A DNA stretch of 64,000 bases from Alistipes sp. Its GTDB lineage: Bacteria > Bacteroidota > Bacteroidia > Bacteroidales > Rikenellaceae. Below the pieces are notes generated by a model. The model was not told where the DNA came from. It searched no databases and was given only the letters and a program-made list of their open reading frames with translations. Shown in pieces: positions 35,579-43,703 of the stretch; within the stretch, counting starts at the first letter, position 1; the number at the start of each line of letters is the position of its first letter. The translations under genes were made by a program, and so were the position numbers. The stretch is taken from assembly GCA_017399485.1 (NCBI GenBank), contig JAFQCA010000006.1, positions 62,001-126,000 of the forward strand, given 5' to 3'.

Positions 35579-35611
35579 TTTGGGCAAAGATAGATAATTT
35601 TTATATCTTTG
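35579..35611 (+). promoter_or_regulatory. ridA promoter (TTTG-N21-TATCTTTG), overlapping the divergent -7 box
   Basis: TTTG (35579-35582), a 21-nt spacer and TATCTTTG (35604-35611) form the ridA promoter. On the minus strand another TATCTTTG (complement of 35585-35592) sits within the spacer and probably serves the META lipoprotein gene. Confidence 0.7.
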
Positions 35612-35692
35612 CTACGCATTGCAGTCAAAAAGGTAGTTTTGATTGCTCTATACATTCATTCGACATATAAATAACAAACTAAAAAATTGATT

Positions 35693-36067
35693 ATGAAGAA
35701 GATTATTGCATCGCCTCTCGCCCCAAAGGCTGTAGGCCCATATTCACAAGCCGTAGAGAACAATGGTACGTTGTATGTTTCAGGACAGTTGCCTATCGAC
35801 GCATCGACTGGTTCTATGCCTGAGAGCATTGAGGAGCAGACTCGTCAATCACTCACAAATATCGGCCACATACTTCACGAGGCGGGTTACGACTATGCTG
35901 ATGTAGCCAAAGTATCGGTATTGCTGGACGATATCGCAGATTTTGCTGCTATGAACGGAGTATATGCGACATTCTTTACCGAGCAGATGCCCGCCCGCGT
36001 ATGTTACGAAGTGGCTAAGTTACCTATGGGTGCCAAAGTCGAAATAGACGCTATCGCAGTAAAATAG
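35693..36067 (+). CDS. ridA: RidA family enamine/imine deaminase
   Basis: RidA hydrolyses reactive 2-aminoacrylate and related imines released by PLP enzymes. The 124-aa protein has the family signature region APKAVGPYSQAVENNGTLYVSGQLP and ends with ARVCYEVAKLPMGAKVEIDAIA, where Arg and Glu of the active site lie. ATG 35693 is taken instead of the TTG at 35687 because the usual N-terminus MKKIIAS starts there. It has its own promoter and terminator. Confidence 0.95.
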   Translation: MKKIIASPLAPKAVGPYSQAVENNGTLYVSGQLPIDASTGSMPESIEEQTRQSLTNIGHILHEAGYDYADVAKVSVLLDDIADFAAMNGVYATFFTEQMPARVCYEVAKLPMGAKVEIDAIAVK

Positions 36068-36093
36068 ATTTTATAAAGATACAAACAATGTGG

Positions 36094-36129
36094 ATATGCG
36101 TTGGAGGTGCATCCGACGCATATTTTTTC
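36094..36129 (+). terminator. Terminator after ridA
   Basis: ATATGCGTTGGA (36094-36105) pairs with TCCGACGCATAT (36112-36123) with one G-T pair, followed by a run of T. Confidence 0.85.
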
Positions 36130-36275
36130 GATTTGTAAATAACTTGTCGAAAATTATTCATTATTAATTGCGCCTATCGCACTATTTTTTCGGACCTTTG
36201 TATTGGTGCAACTCGCGCCACCTTAATGACGAACAATTTACTAAAACAGACCATAACTCAAAGAGGCTCAACATT

Positions 36276-38819
36276 ATGACTAAAACCAACAAGACACTCA
36301 ACGAAGTGAGTTACGCCGATGCCGTAGCGGCATCGAAAGAGTACTTCGGCGGAGACGATTTGGCTGCCACTGTGTGGGTAAGCAAATACGCGCTGAAGGA
36401 TTCATACGGCCATATCTTCGAGAAGACGCCCGAAGATATGCACCACCGCATCGCGGCAGAAATAGAACGCATCGAGAAGAAGTATCCTAACCCGATGAGC
36501 AAAGAGGAAGTATTTGCTCTGCTTGACCACTTCCGCTACATCATTCCGCAGGGTGGTCCTATGACGGGTATTGGAAATAATCTTCAGGTCGCTTCACTCT
36601 CAAATTGCTTTGTTATCGGAACCCGTAACCACGCCGACTCATATGGAGGTATCTTCCGTATGGATGAGGAGCAGGTGCAGTTGATGAAGCGTCGCGGCGG
36701 TGTAGGTCACGACCTTTCAGGATTGCGTCCTACAGGCGCACCCGTTCTTAACTCAGCCCTCACATCTACGGGTATCGTACCTTTTATGGAGCGTTATTCA
36801 AACTCTACTCGTGAGGTCGCTCAGGATGGTCGTCGTGGAGCATTGATGCTTTCACTCTCGATAAAGCACCCCGATGCCGAGCGTTTTATCGACGCAAAGA
36901 CACAGTCAGGTAAAGTTACAGGAGCCAACGTATCTATTAAGGTTGATGACGAATTTATGCGCGCTGCCATAGAGGGCCGTTCATACAAGCAGCAGTTCCC
37001 TATCGATGCCGAGAAACCAAAGACTGAGGTGAATATTGACGCCAAGAAATTGTGGGAGAAGATTATCCACAACGCTTGGCAGTCGGCAGAGCCCGGAGTA
37101 TTGTTCTGGGATACAATCATCCGCGAGAGTGTGCCCGACTGCTATGCAGACTTAGGCTTCAACACTGTATCGACAAACCCCTGTGGCGAGATTCCTTTGT
37201 GTCCTTATGACAGTTGCCGTCTGTTGGCGTTGAACCTTTTGGGCTATGTAGAGAATCCGTTTACCCCCGATGCCAAATTTAACTTTGACCTCTTCCGCGA
37301 GCACGTTGCCAAGGCTATGCGTATGATGGACGATATTATTGATTTGGAGTTGGAGAAGGTAGACCTTATCATAGGCAAAGTGGCCGGCGACCCCGAGGAG
37401 GAAGATATCCGCCACGTCGAGTATGAGTTATGGAAGAAGATTAAGGATATGGCTCTCAAGGGACGTCGTACAGGTCTTGGTATTACTGCCGAGGGCGATA
37501 TGTTGGCCGCTTTGGGCTTGCGTTACGGCTCGGATGAGGCGATAGAGTTTGCTGTAAGCGTACACCGCACATTGGCCGTAGAGGCTTATCGCGCATCAAC
37601 AAAGATGGCTGGCGAGCGTGGTGCATTCCCCATCTTTGACGCTGCACGCGAGGTTAACAACCCGATGATTCAACGCATCAAGGATGTAGACCCCGAACTC
37701 TACAAGGAGATGTGTGAGAAGGGCCGTCGTAACATCGCAATGCTGACCATCGCTCCGACTGGTACGACATCGCTTATGTCACAAACAACATCTGGTATTG
37801 AGCCCGTATTCCGTCCCGTATATAAGCGTCGTCGCAAGATTAATCCGTCGGACAAGGGCAAGAAGGCCGACTTTATCGACGAGATGGGCGAGAAGTTCGA
37901 GGAGTATTATGTGTATCACCATCAATTCGTTAAGTGGCTTGAGAGCAACGGATACGACACAAGTAAGTTGCAGAGCATCTCAGATAACGAATTGGCAAAA
38001 TGGTTGAAAGCATCACCCTATCACGGAGCAACGGCCAACGATATTGACTGGGTAGCCAAAGTACGTATGCAGGGTGCTATCCAGAAGTGGGTAGACCACT
38101 CTATTTCGGTTACCGTAAATCTGCCTAATGACGTTAGCGAGGAGTTGGTGGCAGATGTATACCGCACCGCTTGGGAGTGTGGATGTAAGGGTGTTACCGT
38201 ATATCGTGACGGCTGTCGTACAGGCGTGCTTATCGACACCAAATCAAAGAACCAGAAGAAGTGTGACTCTGGCACAAATACCCAGAAGCGCCCCAAATCA
38301 ATTCCTGCCGACATCGTACGTTTCAAGAATGGCAGCGAGGATTGGATTGCGTTCGTAGGTATTCAGAATGACCGCCCGTATGAGATTTTCACCGGTAAGA
38401 TTGAGGAGGATGCAATGTATATCCCTCGCAAGATTACCAAGGGCTGGATTATAAAAGTTCGCGAGGAGGATGGCTCAAAGCGTTATGATTTCCAATACGC
38501 AGACCGCTATGGCTACATCAACACCATTGGAGGTATCTCACGCTTGTTCGATGAGGAGTTCTGGAACTATGCGAAACTTATCTCAGGTGTTTTGCGTCAC
38601 GGTATGCCTATCGACAAGGTTGTACACCTGATTGACGGTTTGCACCTTAATAGCGAGAGCATCAACACGTGGAAGAACGGCGTACAACGCGCTCTTAAGC
38701 AATACATTGCAGATGGAACTCGTTCAAAAGGCAAATGCCCGCAGTGCGGTCAAGAGGAGATGGCTTACCAGAATGGATGTTTGACTTGTATGTCGTGCGG
38801 TTATTCTAAATGCGGTTGA
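36276..38819 (+). CDS. nrdJ: Adenosylcobalamin-dependent (class II) ribonucleoside-diphosphate reductase
   Basis: The enzyme reduces ribonucleotides to deoxyribonucleotides using a B12-derived radical. The 848-aa protein (ATG 36276; the longer frame to 36168 has no family match) shows the class II core. It has GIGNNLQVASLSNCFVIG with the first redox Cys, FNTVSTNPCGEIPLCPYDSCRLL with the radical Cys and Glu, and TIAPTGTTSLMSQTTSGIEP. The C-terminal zinc ribbon has four Cys (CPQCG ... CMSCG) plus a terminal CG. No cobalamin riboswitch is visible in the 208-bp leader region. A weak promoter candidate is GACCTTTG at 36193. Confidence 0.93.
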   Translation: MTKTNKTLNEVSYADAVAASKEYFGGDDLAATVWVSKYALKDSYGHIFEKTPEDMHHRIAAEIERIEKKYPNPMSKEEVFALLDHFRYIIPQGGPMTGIGNNLQVASLSNCFVIGTRNHADSYGGIFRMDEEQVQLMKRRGGVGHDLSGLRPTGAPVLNSALTSTGIVPFMERYSNSTREVAQDGRRGALMLSLSIKHPDAERFIDAKTQSGKVTGANVSIKVDDEFMRAAIEGRSYKQQFPIDAEKPKTEVNIDAKKLWEKIIHNAWQSAEPGVLFWDTIIRESVPDCYADLGFNTVSTNPCGEIPLCPYDSCRLLALNLLGYVENPFTPDAKFNFDLFREHVAKAMRMMDDIIDLELEKVDLIIGKVAGDPEEEDIRHVEYELWKKIKDMALKGRRTGLGITAEGDMLAALGLRYGSDEAIEFAVSVHRTLAVEAYRASTKMAGERGAFPIFDAAREVNNPMIQRIKDVDPELYKEMCEKGRRNIAMLTIAPTGTTSLMSQTTSGIEPVFRPVYKRRRKINPSDKGKKADFIDEMGEKFEEYYVYHHQFVKWLESNGYDTSKLQSISDNELAKWLKASPYHGATANDIDWVAKVRMQGAIQKWVDHSISVTVNLPNDVSEELVADVYRTAWECGCKGVTVYRDGCRTGVLIDTKSKNQKKCDSGTNTQKRPKSIPADIVRFKNGSEDWIAFVGIQNDRPYEIFTGKIEEDAMYIPRKITKGWIIKVREEDGSKRYDFQYADRYGYINTIGGISRLFDEEFWNYAKLISGVLRHGMPIDKVVHLIDGLHLNSESINTWKNGVQRALKQYIADGTRSKGKCPQCGQEEMAYQNGCLTCMSCGYSKCG

Positions 38820-38864
38820 TGACTGACAAATAATGCAAAAAATGTAAAAAAAAGAGAATATTTC
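38820..38864. other. Start of the AT-rich gap between nrdJ and the OmpA-family gene
   Basis: The gap between nrdJ and the OmpA-family gene is 203 bp. No hairpin terminator follows nrdJ directly. The remainder of the gap is the promoter and leader of the next gene. Confidence 0.4.
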
Positions 38865-38895
38865 TTGCTTATTAAAATTTTTATTTACATCTTTG
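38865..38895 (+). promoter_or_regulatory. Promoter of the OmpA-family gene (TTG-N20-CATCTTTG)
   Basis: TTG (38865-38867), a 20-nt spacer and CATCTTTG (38888-38895) match the consensus with one mismatch. The inferred 5' leader is about 120 nt long. Confidence 0.6.
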
Positions 38896-38920
38896 CATCT
38901 GTATATGTGGCTTTAAGCGG

Positions 38921-38948
38921 CTTTTGCACGGTTTTTTCAGTGCAAAGG
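38921..38948 (+). promoter_or_regulatory. Hairpin in the 5' leader of the OmpA-family gene
   Basis: TTTGCAC (38923-38929) pairs with GTGCAAA (38940-38946), giving a 7-bp stem with a T-rich loop. It is not followed by a T-run. Leader hairpins often stabilise outer-membrane protein mRNAs; this is inference. Confidence 0.35.
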
Positions 38949-39022
38949 TTGTGATTCCGAGTTATATATACATAGTGTAAACAGGTTTATTAATTCACAG
39001 CACAATAAACTATTTAGAAATT

Positions 39023-40189
39023 ATGAAAAAATTTTTACTTACTATCGCTATTGTAGCGATTTCTGCGGGCAGCGTATTTGCCCAGGAGAATTCAGCAGAG
39101 AAACTCCGCTGGAAGGGTATTATGAACAACGGCTTCTGGTCTAACTGGGAGATTGGTTTGGCAGGTGGTATCAACGCAACTGCTTGGAATGAGTTGGGTG
39201 GTGTTGACAACCAGAAATCAATCGGCGACCTTGGTTGGCAGATTGAGGGTAACCTTACAAAGTGGTTTAACCCCATCGTAGGTGCTCGTTTGCAGGTTGT
39301 TGGTGGTCAGTTGAACGTATCTGATGACAATGGCGCAAAGAGCAAATGGATTTATCCTCACGTAGACGGTATTGTAAACCTTTCTAACTGGATTGGTGGT
39401 TACCGTGAGGATCGCGTGTACTATGCAAAGTTGTTTGCTGGTGCAGGTGTTAGTTTTGTAAATGTTGGTGACAATGGTGGTGATGGTTTCGCTGCTGCTG
39501 GTGGTTTGATTAACACATTCCGCGTATGCAAGCAGTTGGATATCAACTTGGAGTTGAAGGCTATCCTTACTCCTGGTCGTGATATGCCTGCAGCTATCGC
39601 TTCTATGCCTATCGGTGAGTATGGTCAGATGTACTCTGCTACTTTGGGAGTTGCTTATCGTTTCAACAAGCGTAACTGGGATAAGGCTTACTCTCAGGAG
39701 GAGGTTGACGGTTACTTGGCTGCTATCGCTGCTTTGGAGGCAGGTTTGGCAGATGCACACCGCAACGCTGGCAAGTTGTCAGAGCGTTTGGCTGCTCAGA
39801 AGGCTGCTACAGACCAGGCTTTGAAGGATAACGAGGCTTTGCGTGCTGAGTTGGCAAAGAGAAAGACATCTGTAGTTTCTTCAACTGCATTGTTCTTCAA
39901 CCTCAACAGCGCCCGTCTTTTGGACCGTGCTAAGTCTTCAATGCAGATTTTGGCTGAGACTATCGCTGCTGCTCCGAAGGATCAGGTATTTACACTCGTA
40001 GGTCACGCTGACGATGAGACTGGTTCACCTGAGTACAACCAGAAACTTTCTGAGAAGCGTGCTAAGGCTGTTTACGATTACCTCGTAGAGAACGGTGTAA
40101 ACAAGGATCAGTTGACTTGGAAGGGTGTTGGTTCTTCACAGAACATCTTCCCCATCAACAGCACAAACCGTGTAGTTATCGTAAAATAA
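39023..40189 (+). CDS. OmpA-family outer-membrane protein
   Basis: The 388-aa protein has a signal peptide (cleavage near VFAQ), an N-terminal eight-stranded-type beta-barrel (about 25-225), a helical linker (about 230-290), and a C-terminal OmpA peptidoglycan-binding domain. That domain includes TLVGHADDETGSPEYNQKLSEKRA and the later Arg. It anchors the outer membrane to the cell wall. Codon use is more biased than in neighbouring genes (frequent GCT, GGT, GTT, AAG), which points to high expression. It is a single gene with a promoter, a long leader and a strong terminator. Confidence 0.94.
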   Translation: MKKFLLTIAIVAISAGSVFAQENSAEKLRWKGIMNNGFWSNWEIGLAGGINATAWNELGGVDNQKSIGDLGWQIEGNLTKWFNPIVGARLQVVGGQLNVSDDNGAKSKWIYPHVDGIVNLSNWIGGYREDRVYYAKLFAGAGVSFVNVGDNGGDGFAAAGGLINTFRVCKQLDINLELKAILTPGRDMPAAIASMPIGEYGQMYSATLGVAYRFNKRNWDKAYSQEEVDGYLAAIAALEAGLADAHRNAGKLSERLAAQKAATDQALKDNEALRAELAKRKTSVVSSTALFFNLNSARLLDRAKSSMQILAETIAAAPKDQVFTLVGHADDETGSPEYNQKLSEKRAKAVYDYLVENGVNKDQLTWKGVGSSQNIFPINSTNRVVIVK

Positions 40190-40206
40190 TTTAGCGACAT
40201 AGAAAT

Positions 40207-40238
40207 GAAAGGCTCACCATAATAGGTGGGCCTTTTTT
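40207..40238 (+). terminator. Terminator after the OmpA-family gene
   Basis: AAAGGCTCACC (from 40208) pairs with GGTGGGCCTTT (40225-40235) with one G-T pair, followed by T. Confidence 0.85.
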
Positions 40239-40324
40239 GTGTTGTTATACAAAGAGTATTGTTGAGATAGATAATATCTCCCGAACAAAGAGGGACAAAG
40301 AAGGACAAAAAATACTAACACTGC

Positions 40325-40360
40325 AAAAAAAATCTGCTAACGAACACCATTAGCAGATTT
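40325..40360 (-). terminator. Terminator of the recF-DUF721 unit
   Basis: AAATCTGCTAA (40330-40340) pairs with TTAGCAGATTT (40350-40360). On the minus strand it is followed by a run of T (complement of 40325-40332). Confidence 0.8.
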
Positions 40361-40388
40361 ATACCTTTAATATAATAGTTCCTCACTC

Positions 40389-40679
40389 TTATTTGATTAT
40401 AACGACATTTACAAGCCTTACACCTGAAATTCTATTTATTTCAGCGGCTAAGGTTTCGCGACGGTTGAATAACTCGGCTCGGACTACGCTCGATGTTATA
40501 TGAGCATACAAAACGTGATTATCCAATCTCAGCGAAGAGGTCAGCGAGGCAACCCTCTCCCCTACCACCTCGCGCCAAGTGTCGGGCAGACGTCCCTCGG
40601 CGACCTTTGCCGCAACATAAGGACGTTTGAAGAACTCCTCTAACACCTCGCCTATATGTACTGTTTCACTTCGTTTCAT
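40389..40679 (-). CDS. DUF721 (DciA-like) protein
   Basis: The 96-aa protein is of the DUF721 type; the related DciA proteins load the replicative helicase in bacteria without DnaC. Visible pattern: an N-terminal helix with EVLEEFF, then LPDTWREVVGERVASLTSSLRLDNHVLYAHITSSVVRAELFNRR, which fits the KH-like fold of DciA. It overlaps the stop of recF by 4 bp (ATGA type), indicating translational coupling. A role in DNA replication is likely but not shown for this short form. Confidence 0.82.
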   Translation of the reverse strand: MKRSETVHIGEVLEEFFKRPYVAAKVAEGRLPDTWREVVGERVASLTSSLRLDNHVLYAHITSSVVRAELFNRRETLAAEINRISGVRLVNVVIIK

Positions 40680-41764
40680 AACAGCACGTCGCCCCCTTCA
40701 ACTGTATATAGATTATACTTCGTACTTGCGCGCGACAAAATGTCCTCCAAACGAACTTTATTGCAATCGGTAATACATATTTGGCCGAAATCATCTCCCG
40801 ACACAAGTTCCAACAATCGCTCAACACGTTGCATATCCAACTTATCGAACAAATCGTCAAGCAACAATATAGGCTTTTCACCCACTGTCTCAGCCAGAAG
40901 GCGATACTGCGCCAACTTCAACGCTATGAGAAACGACTTCTGTTGTCCCTGAGAGCCATACTTGCGCAGTGGATAACCACCAATCCTAAAAATCACATCA
41001 TCACGATGAATACCTACTGTCGTGAACTGATTTACAATATCTCTTTCGCGAGAGCGTAACAGCAACTCTTCGAGTGGCATCTGCTCCAATTCCGAGCGAT
41101 AGGTTATCTCCACCTGCTCTTTATCGTCGGACAATACCTTATAATATAATGCGACCAATGGCTGCATCCGCTCTACTATCTCACGCCGTTGCTGATATAC
41201 CACGTTACCGTGCTCCGAAAGTTGCATATCGTATATCTGCAACATCGCCTCATCGGACGAAGATTTAAGGAACTTATTTCTCTCTGCCAAGACAGCATTA
41301 TATCGCATCAAGGCCTGCATCGAGTGTCTATTCATCTGCGAGAGAAAGGCATTAAGATAGCGGCGGCGCTCCTCGGCGGCATCGGTGATAAGTTCTGTAT
41401 CCTGCGGAGAGACTATCACAACGGGGAAGTTACCGACGTGGTCGGCTATACGCTCATACTCCTTACCATTGCGCTTGAGTATTTTACCACCACGACGTGA
41501 GAACGAACAGTTTACCAACTCTGCACGTCCGTCATCAGTCATATACGAACCCTCAGCGACAAAGAAATCCTCGCCGTGCATTATGCTTTGACCATCGGTC
41601 ATCGTAAACGCCGACTTTGACATCGACAGATAGTAGATAGCATCAAGAATATTTGTCTTTCCGGCGCCATTATCACCCACAAAACAATTTACGCCTTCGA
41701 CCAAAGCAATTTCGCTCTGTCGAAGATTCTTGAAGTTTATGAGTAACAATTTTTTCAGTCGCAT
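40676..41764 (-). CDS. recF: DNA replication and repair protein RecF
   Basis: RecF is an SMC-like ATPase that helps RecOR load RecA at gaps. The protein (362 aa from ATG 41764) has Walker A GDNGAGKTNI, a RecF-type central helical region, the ABC signature region around YGSQGQQKSFLIALKLA, and Walker B ILLLDDLFDKLD. An upstream in-frame ATG at 41794 adds 10 residues, but RecF proteins usually begin with MRLKKLLLINFKN. A -7 box TAACTTTG lies at 41803-41810 on this strand, so both starts remain possible. The gene is coupled to DUF721. Confidence 0.93.
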   Translation of the reverse strand: MRLKKLLLINFKNLRQSEIALVEGVNCFVGDNGAGKTNILDAIYYLSMSKSAFTMTDGQSIMHGEDFFVAEGSYMTDDGRAELVNCSFSRRGGKILKRNGKEYERIADHVGNFPVVIVSPQDTELITDAAEERRRYLNAFLSQMNRHSMQALMRYNAVLAERNKFLKSSSDEAMLQIYDMQLSEHGNVVYQQRREIVERMQPLVALYYKVLSDDKEQVEITYRSELEQMPLEELLLRSRERDIVNQFTTVGIHRDDVIFRIGGYPLRKYGSQGQQKSFLIALKLAQYRLLAETVGEKPILLLDDLFDKLDMQRVERLLELVSGDDFGQICITDCNKVRLEDILSRASTKYNLYTVEGGDVLL

Positions 41765-41802
41765 TGGCCAATAATTTTTGATGTTTTCACTCAATTACAC
41801 CT

Positions 41803-41810
41803 CAAAGTTA
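41803..41810 (-). promoter_or_regulatory. -7 box TAACTTTG of recF
   Basis: The complement of 41803-41810 reads TAACTTTG, an exact consensus match. The start of transcription would be close to 41796. No good -33 box is seen. Confidence 0.5.
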
Positions 41811-41895
41811 CAATTTTTCATCGACTTTAACCCATTTTGAGCCTCTTGATTCACATTTTAATCACTTGTTTATGTGTTTTTTGCATTTTTTATTA

Positions 41896-41903
41896 TATTT
41901 TTG
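41896..41903 (+). promoter_or_regulatory. -7 box TATTTTTG of the TPR gene
   Basis: TATTTTTG fits the consensus, 44 nt before ATG 41948, in a very T-rich tract. The -33 box is unclear. Confidence 0.45.
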
Positions 41904-41947
41904 CATTTTGAATCAGACGAATATTAACTAAAAAACAATAAAATTCT

Positions 41948-42625
41948 ATGGCAAAAGAGGTATTAACTCCCCAAGAGGAGATGCTTGAAAATGCACAAAC
42001 TCAAACCGAAAACTTCTTCGAGAAGAACAGCAAGATGGTGGTAGTAGCCATCGTAGTAATTTTTGCTCTTGCAGCCGCAATCTTCGGCTACAAGAAATTC
42101 GTCCGCGAGCCACAACTCAATCAGGCTCAGGAGATGCTTTATGCAGCACAGTACCGTTTCGAGCAGCAGAATGCTGACTATGCATTGGCTCTCAATGGTG
42201 ATGCAAATGCTCCCGGGTTCGCAGCCGTTGCCGAGCAGTATGCAAATACTCCCGCAGGTAACTTGGCACAACTCTATGCTGCCGCTTGCGCATTGCGTCT
42301 TGGCGAATACGACCAGGCTGAAGTTTACATCTCAAAATACTCAAAGGTGAAGGGCCTTGCTGGTGCTATGATTAACGCTATGGCTGAGGGTATTAAGGGC
42401 GATATCGCAGTTGAGAAGGGCGATTATGCTGCCGCTGCAAAGTATTTCGAGGTTGCTGCCAATGCGAGCGAGAACGATTTCACAACACCTATGTACTTGC
42501 GTAAGGCTGCTCAGGCATACCGCAAGGTTGGTGATAACGCTTCATCGGAGAAGTGCTTGAACGTTATCAAGAACAAGTATCCCGGTTCAAGCGATGCTCG
42601 CGAGGCTGAGAAGTTTATCAACTAA
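41948..42625 (+). CDS. TPR membrane protein (YfgM-like)
   Basis: The 225-aa protein has a cytoplasmic N-terminus, one membrane helix at about residues 30-47 (MVVVAIVVIFALAAAIFGY), and a periplasmic helical TPR region with repeats around AAQYRFEQQNADYALAL, YAAACALRLGEYDQAEVYI, GDYAAAAKYFEVAA and YRKVGDNASSEKCLN. That layout is like YfgM, which works with the PpiD/Sec chaperone network in E. coli. In related Bacteroidales this gene type lies between recF and ribH, and here a ribH-like gene follows after 30 bp. Confidence 0.82.
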   Translation: MAKEVLTPQEEMLENAQTQTENFFEKNSKMVVVAIVVIFALAAAIFGYKKFVREPQLNQAQEMLYAAQYRFEQQNADYALALNGDANAPGFAAVAEQYANTPAGNLAQLYAAACALRLGEYDQAEVYISKYSKVKGLAGAMINAMAEGIKGDIAVEKGDYAAAAKYFEVAANASENDFTTPMYLRKAAQAYRKVGDNASSEKCLNVIKNKYPGSSDAREAEKFIN

Positions 42626-42655
42626 TACATTCCACACCCTACACAACGATAGGCT

Positions 42656-43057
42656 ATGGAGCGACTCAAGATAGGTATCGTCATTGTTGATGAGCAAACA
42701 GAGTTTGCCCAACGCAATTTGGCTGCCACGATTGAGACTCTAAAGGCCATAGGTTGTACAGAGCAAAATATTCTGTTGCGTCACGCGCCGCGCCTATTTG
42801 GAGTTGCACTGACCACTCAATTTTTTGCTGAATATACCGATGTCGATGCCGTTGTAGTTTTGGCTGAGAACGATAACTCGCCTGAATATGCGGCTATGTT
42901 GTATGGGGTTACCAAATTGCAGATTTCGTGGAATATGCCCGTTTTGATTGGTGACTGCATAGTTGCCAGCGAAGTAGCCGATATGGTTGCAATGCAAAAC
43001 GAGATGGAGGCCGCAGCCCCCGAACACATATCTCCAGACCGTAAATCGATAAATTAA
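42656..43057 (+). CDS. Lumazine-synthase-like protein, catalytic residues lost
   Basis: The 133-aa protein aligns in outline with 6,7-dimethyl-8-ribityllumazine synthase (RibH). It has the N-terminal IGIVIVDEQTEFAQ strand-helix, TIETLKAIGCTEQNILL, the VDAVVVLAE strand and the PVLIGDCIVASEVAD strand. The defining catalytic segments are absent. The PGAFEIP stretch reads HAPRLFGVAL, and GxVIRGxTxHFDYV, which carries the proton-donating His, is replaced by AENDNSPEYAAML. It is therefore very unlikely to make riboflavin precursor. It is in the place where ribH is expected and has not decayed by frameshift, so it probably has a new, perhaps structural, function. Confidence 0.65.
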   Translation: MERLKIGIVIVDEQTEFAQRNLAATIETLKAIGCTEQNILLRHAPRLFGVALTTQFFAEYTDVDAVVVLAENDNSPEYAAMLYGVTKLQISWNMPVLIGDCIVASEVADMVAMQNEMEAAAPEHISPDRKSIN

Positions 43058-43097
43058 GACGTATATCCTCTTCGATGAGGGTGTCGTGCAAACAGAA

Positions 43098-43130
43098 AGG
43101 CCGCCTGACGATTGTCTGGCGGCCTAATTC
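43098..43130. terminator. Bidirectional terminator between the ribH-like and DUF3127 genes
   Basis: AGGCCGCC (43098-43105) pairs with GGCGGCCT (43118-43125), with additional GAC/GTC pairing inside and a T-rich end. Confidence 0.75.
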
Positions 43131-43147
43131 TTTACATTACGACGTGA

Positions 43148-43525
43148 TTAGAACGGGAGGTCATCGACCTCAGCCATAGGCTGTTGTGGCGCAGCATAGG
43201 CTGGCTCATCTCCAAACGGTGGCATATCGGGCATAGCAGCCGCTTCGGGCGCAGCCGCAGCCTGCTTGGGCTGCACTCGCCACGCACGCACATCGGTATA
43301 CCACTTGCCATTATACTCTCGTGACTCAATATTCACCGAAACGATATAGGTCTCACCCTCCTTCAAACTCTCGGCATCGGTGGGCTTATTGAAGAATGTC
43401 ACGCATACCTTACGCGAAAACTCACTCGGCAGCTCAAACACGATATCCTGACGCTGCCACTCTCCACGTGCCGACACACCCTTTGTCACGGGTAACTTCT
43501 TATAAACAATTCCTTCGAACTCCAT
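43148..43525 (-). CDS. DUF3127 protein with SSB-like acidic tail
   Basis: The protein (125 aa from ATG 43525) has a DUF3127 beta-barrel domain (MEFEGIVYKKLP start, WQRQDIVFELP, VCVTFFNKP, GETYIVSVNIESREYNGKWYTDVRAW), likely an OB fold. A disordered Pro/Ala/Gln linker follows, and the terminal DDLPF resembles the C-terminal tip of single-strand DNA-binding proteins. The longer frame to 43567 passes through the promoter and is rejected. The tail suggests contact with SSB-interacting repair and replication proteins (inference). Confidence 0.82.
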   Translation of the reverse strand: MEFEGIVYKKLPVTKGVSARGEWQRQDIVFELPSEFSRKVCVTFFNKPTDAESLKEGETYIVSVNIESREYNGKWYTDVRAWRVQPKQAAAAPEAAAMPDMPPFGDEPAYAAPQQPMAEVDDLPF

Positions 43526-43549
43526 AACTAAACTTATTGATTTTATTGC

Positions 43550-43581
43550 CAAAGATACAAAAAACACTTTTTTTCAGCAAA
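43550..43581 (-). promoter_or_regulatory. Promoter of the DUF3127 gene (TTTG-N20-TATCTTTG)
   Basis: On the minus strand TTTG (43578-43581), a 20-nt spacer and TATCTTTG (43550-43557) match the consensus fully and end 24 nt before the ATG at 43525. Confidence 0.85.
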
Positions 43582-43703
43582 TTTATATTATGGAACGAAA
43601 TTAGTAATGCACACCATTGAAGGGTGTCTGGCACAAAATATTCACATAGGGTATATGCAGTCGCCCCTCAAGCAACAGGATTTTCACATAAAACATTACG
43701 ACA

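Noticed and set aside
36068-36275. Cobalamin riboswitch upstream of the B12-dependent ribonucleotide reductase
   Set aside because: The 208-bp region holds the ridA terminator and AT-rich sequence. No B12-box-like conserved segment is visible.
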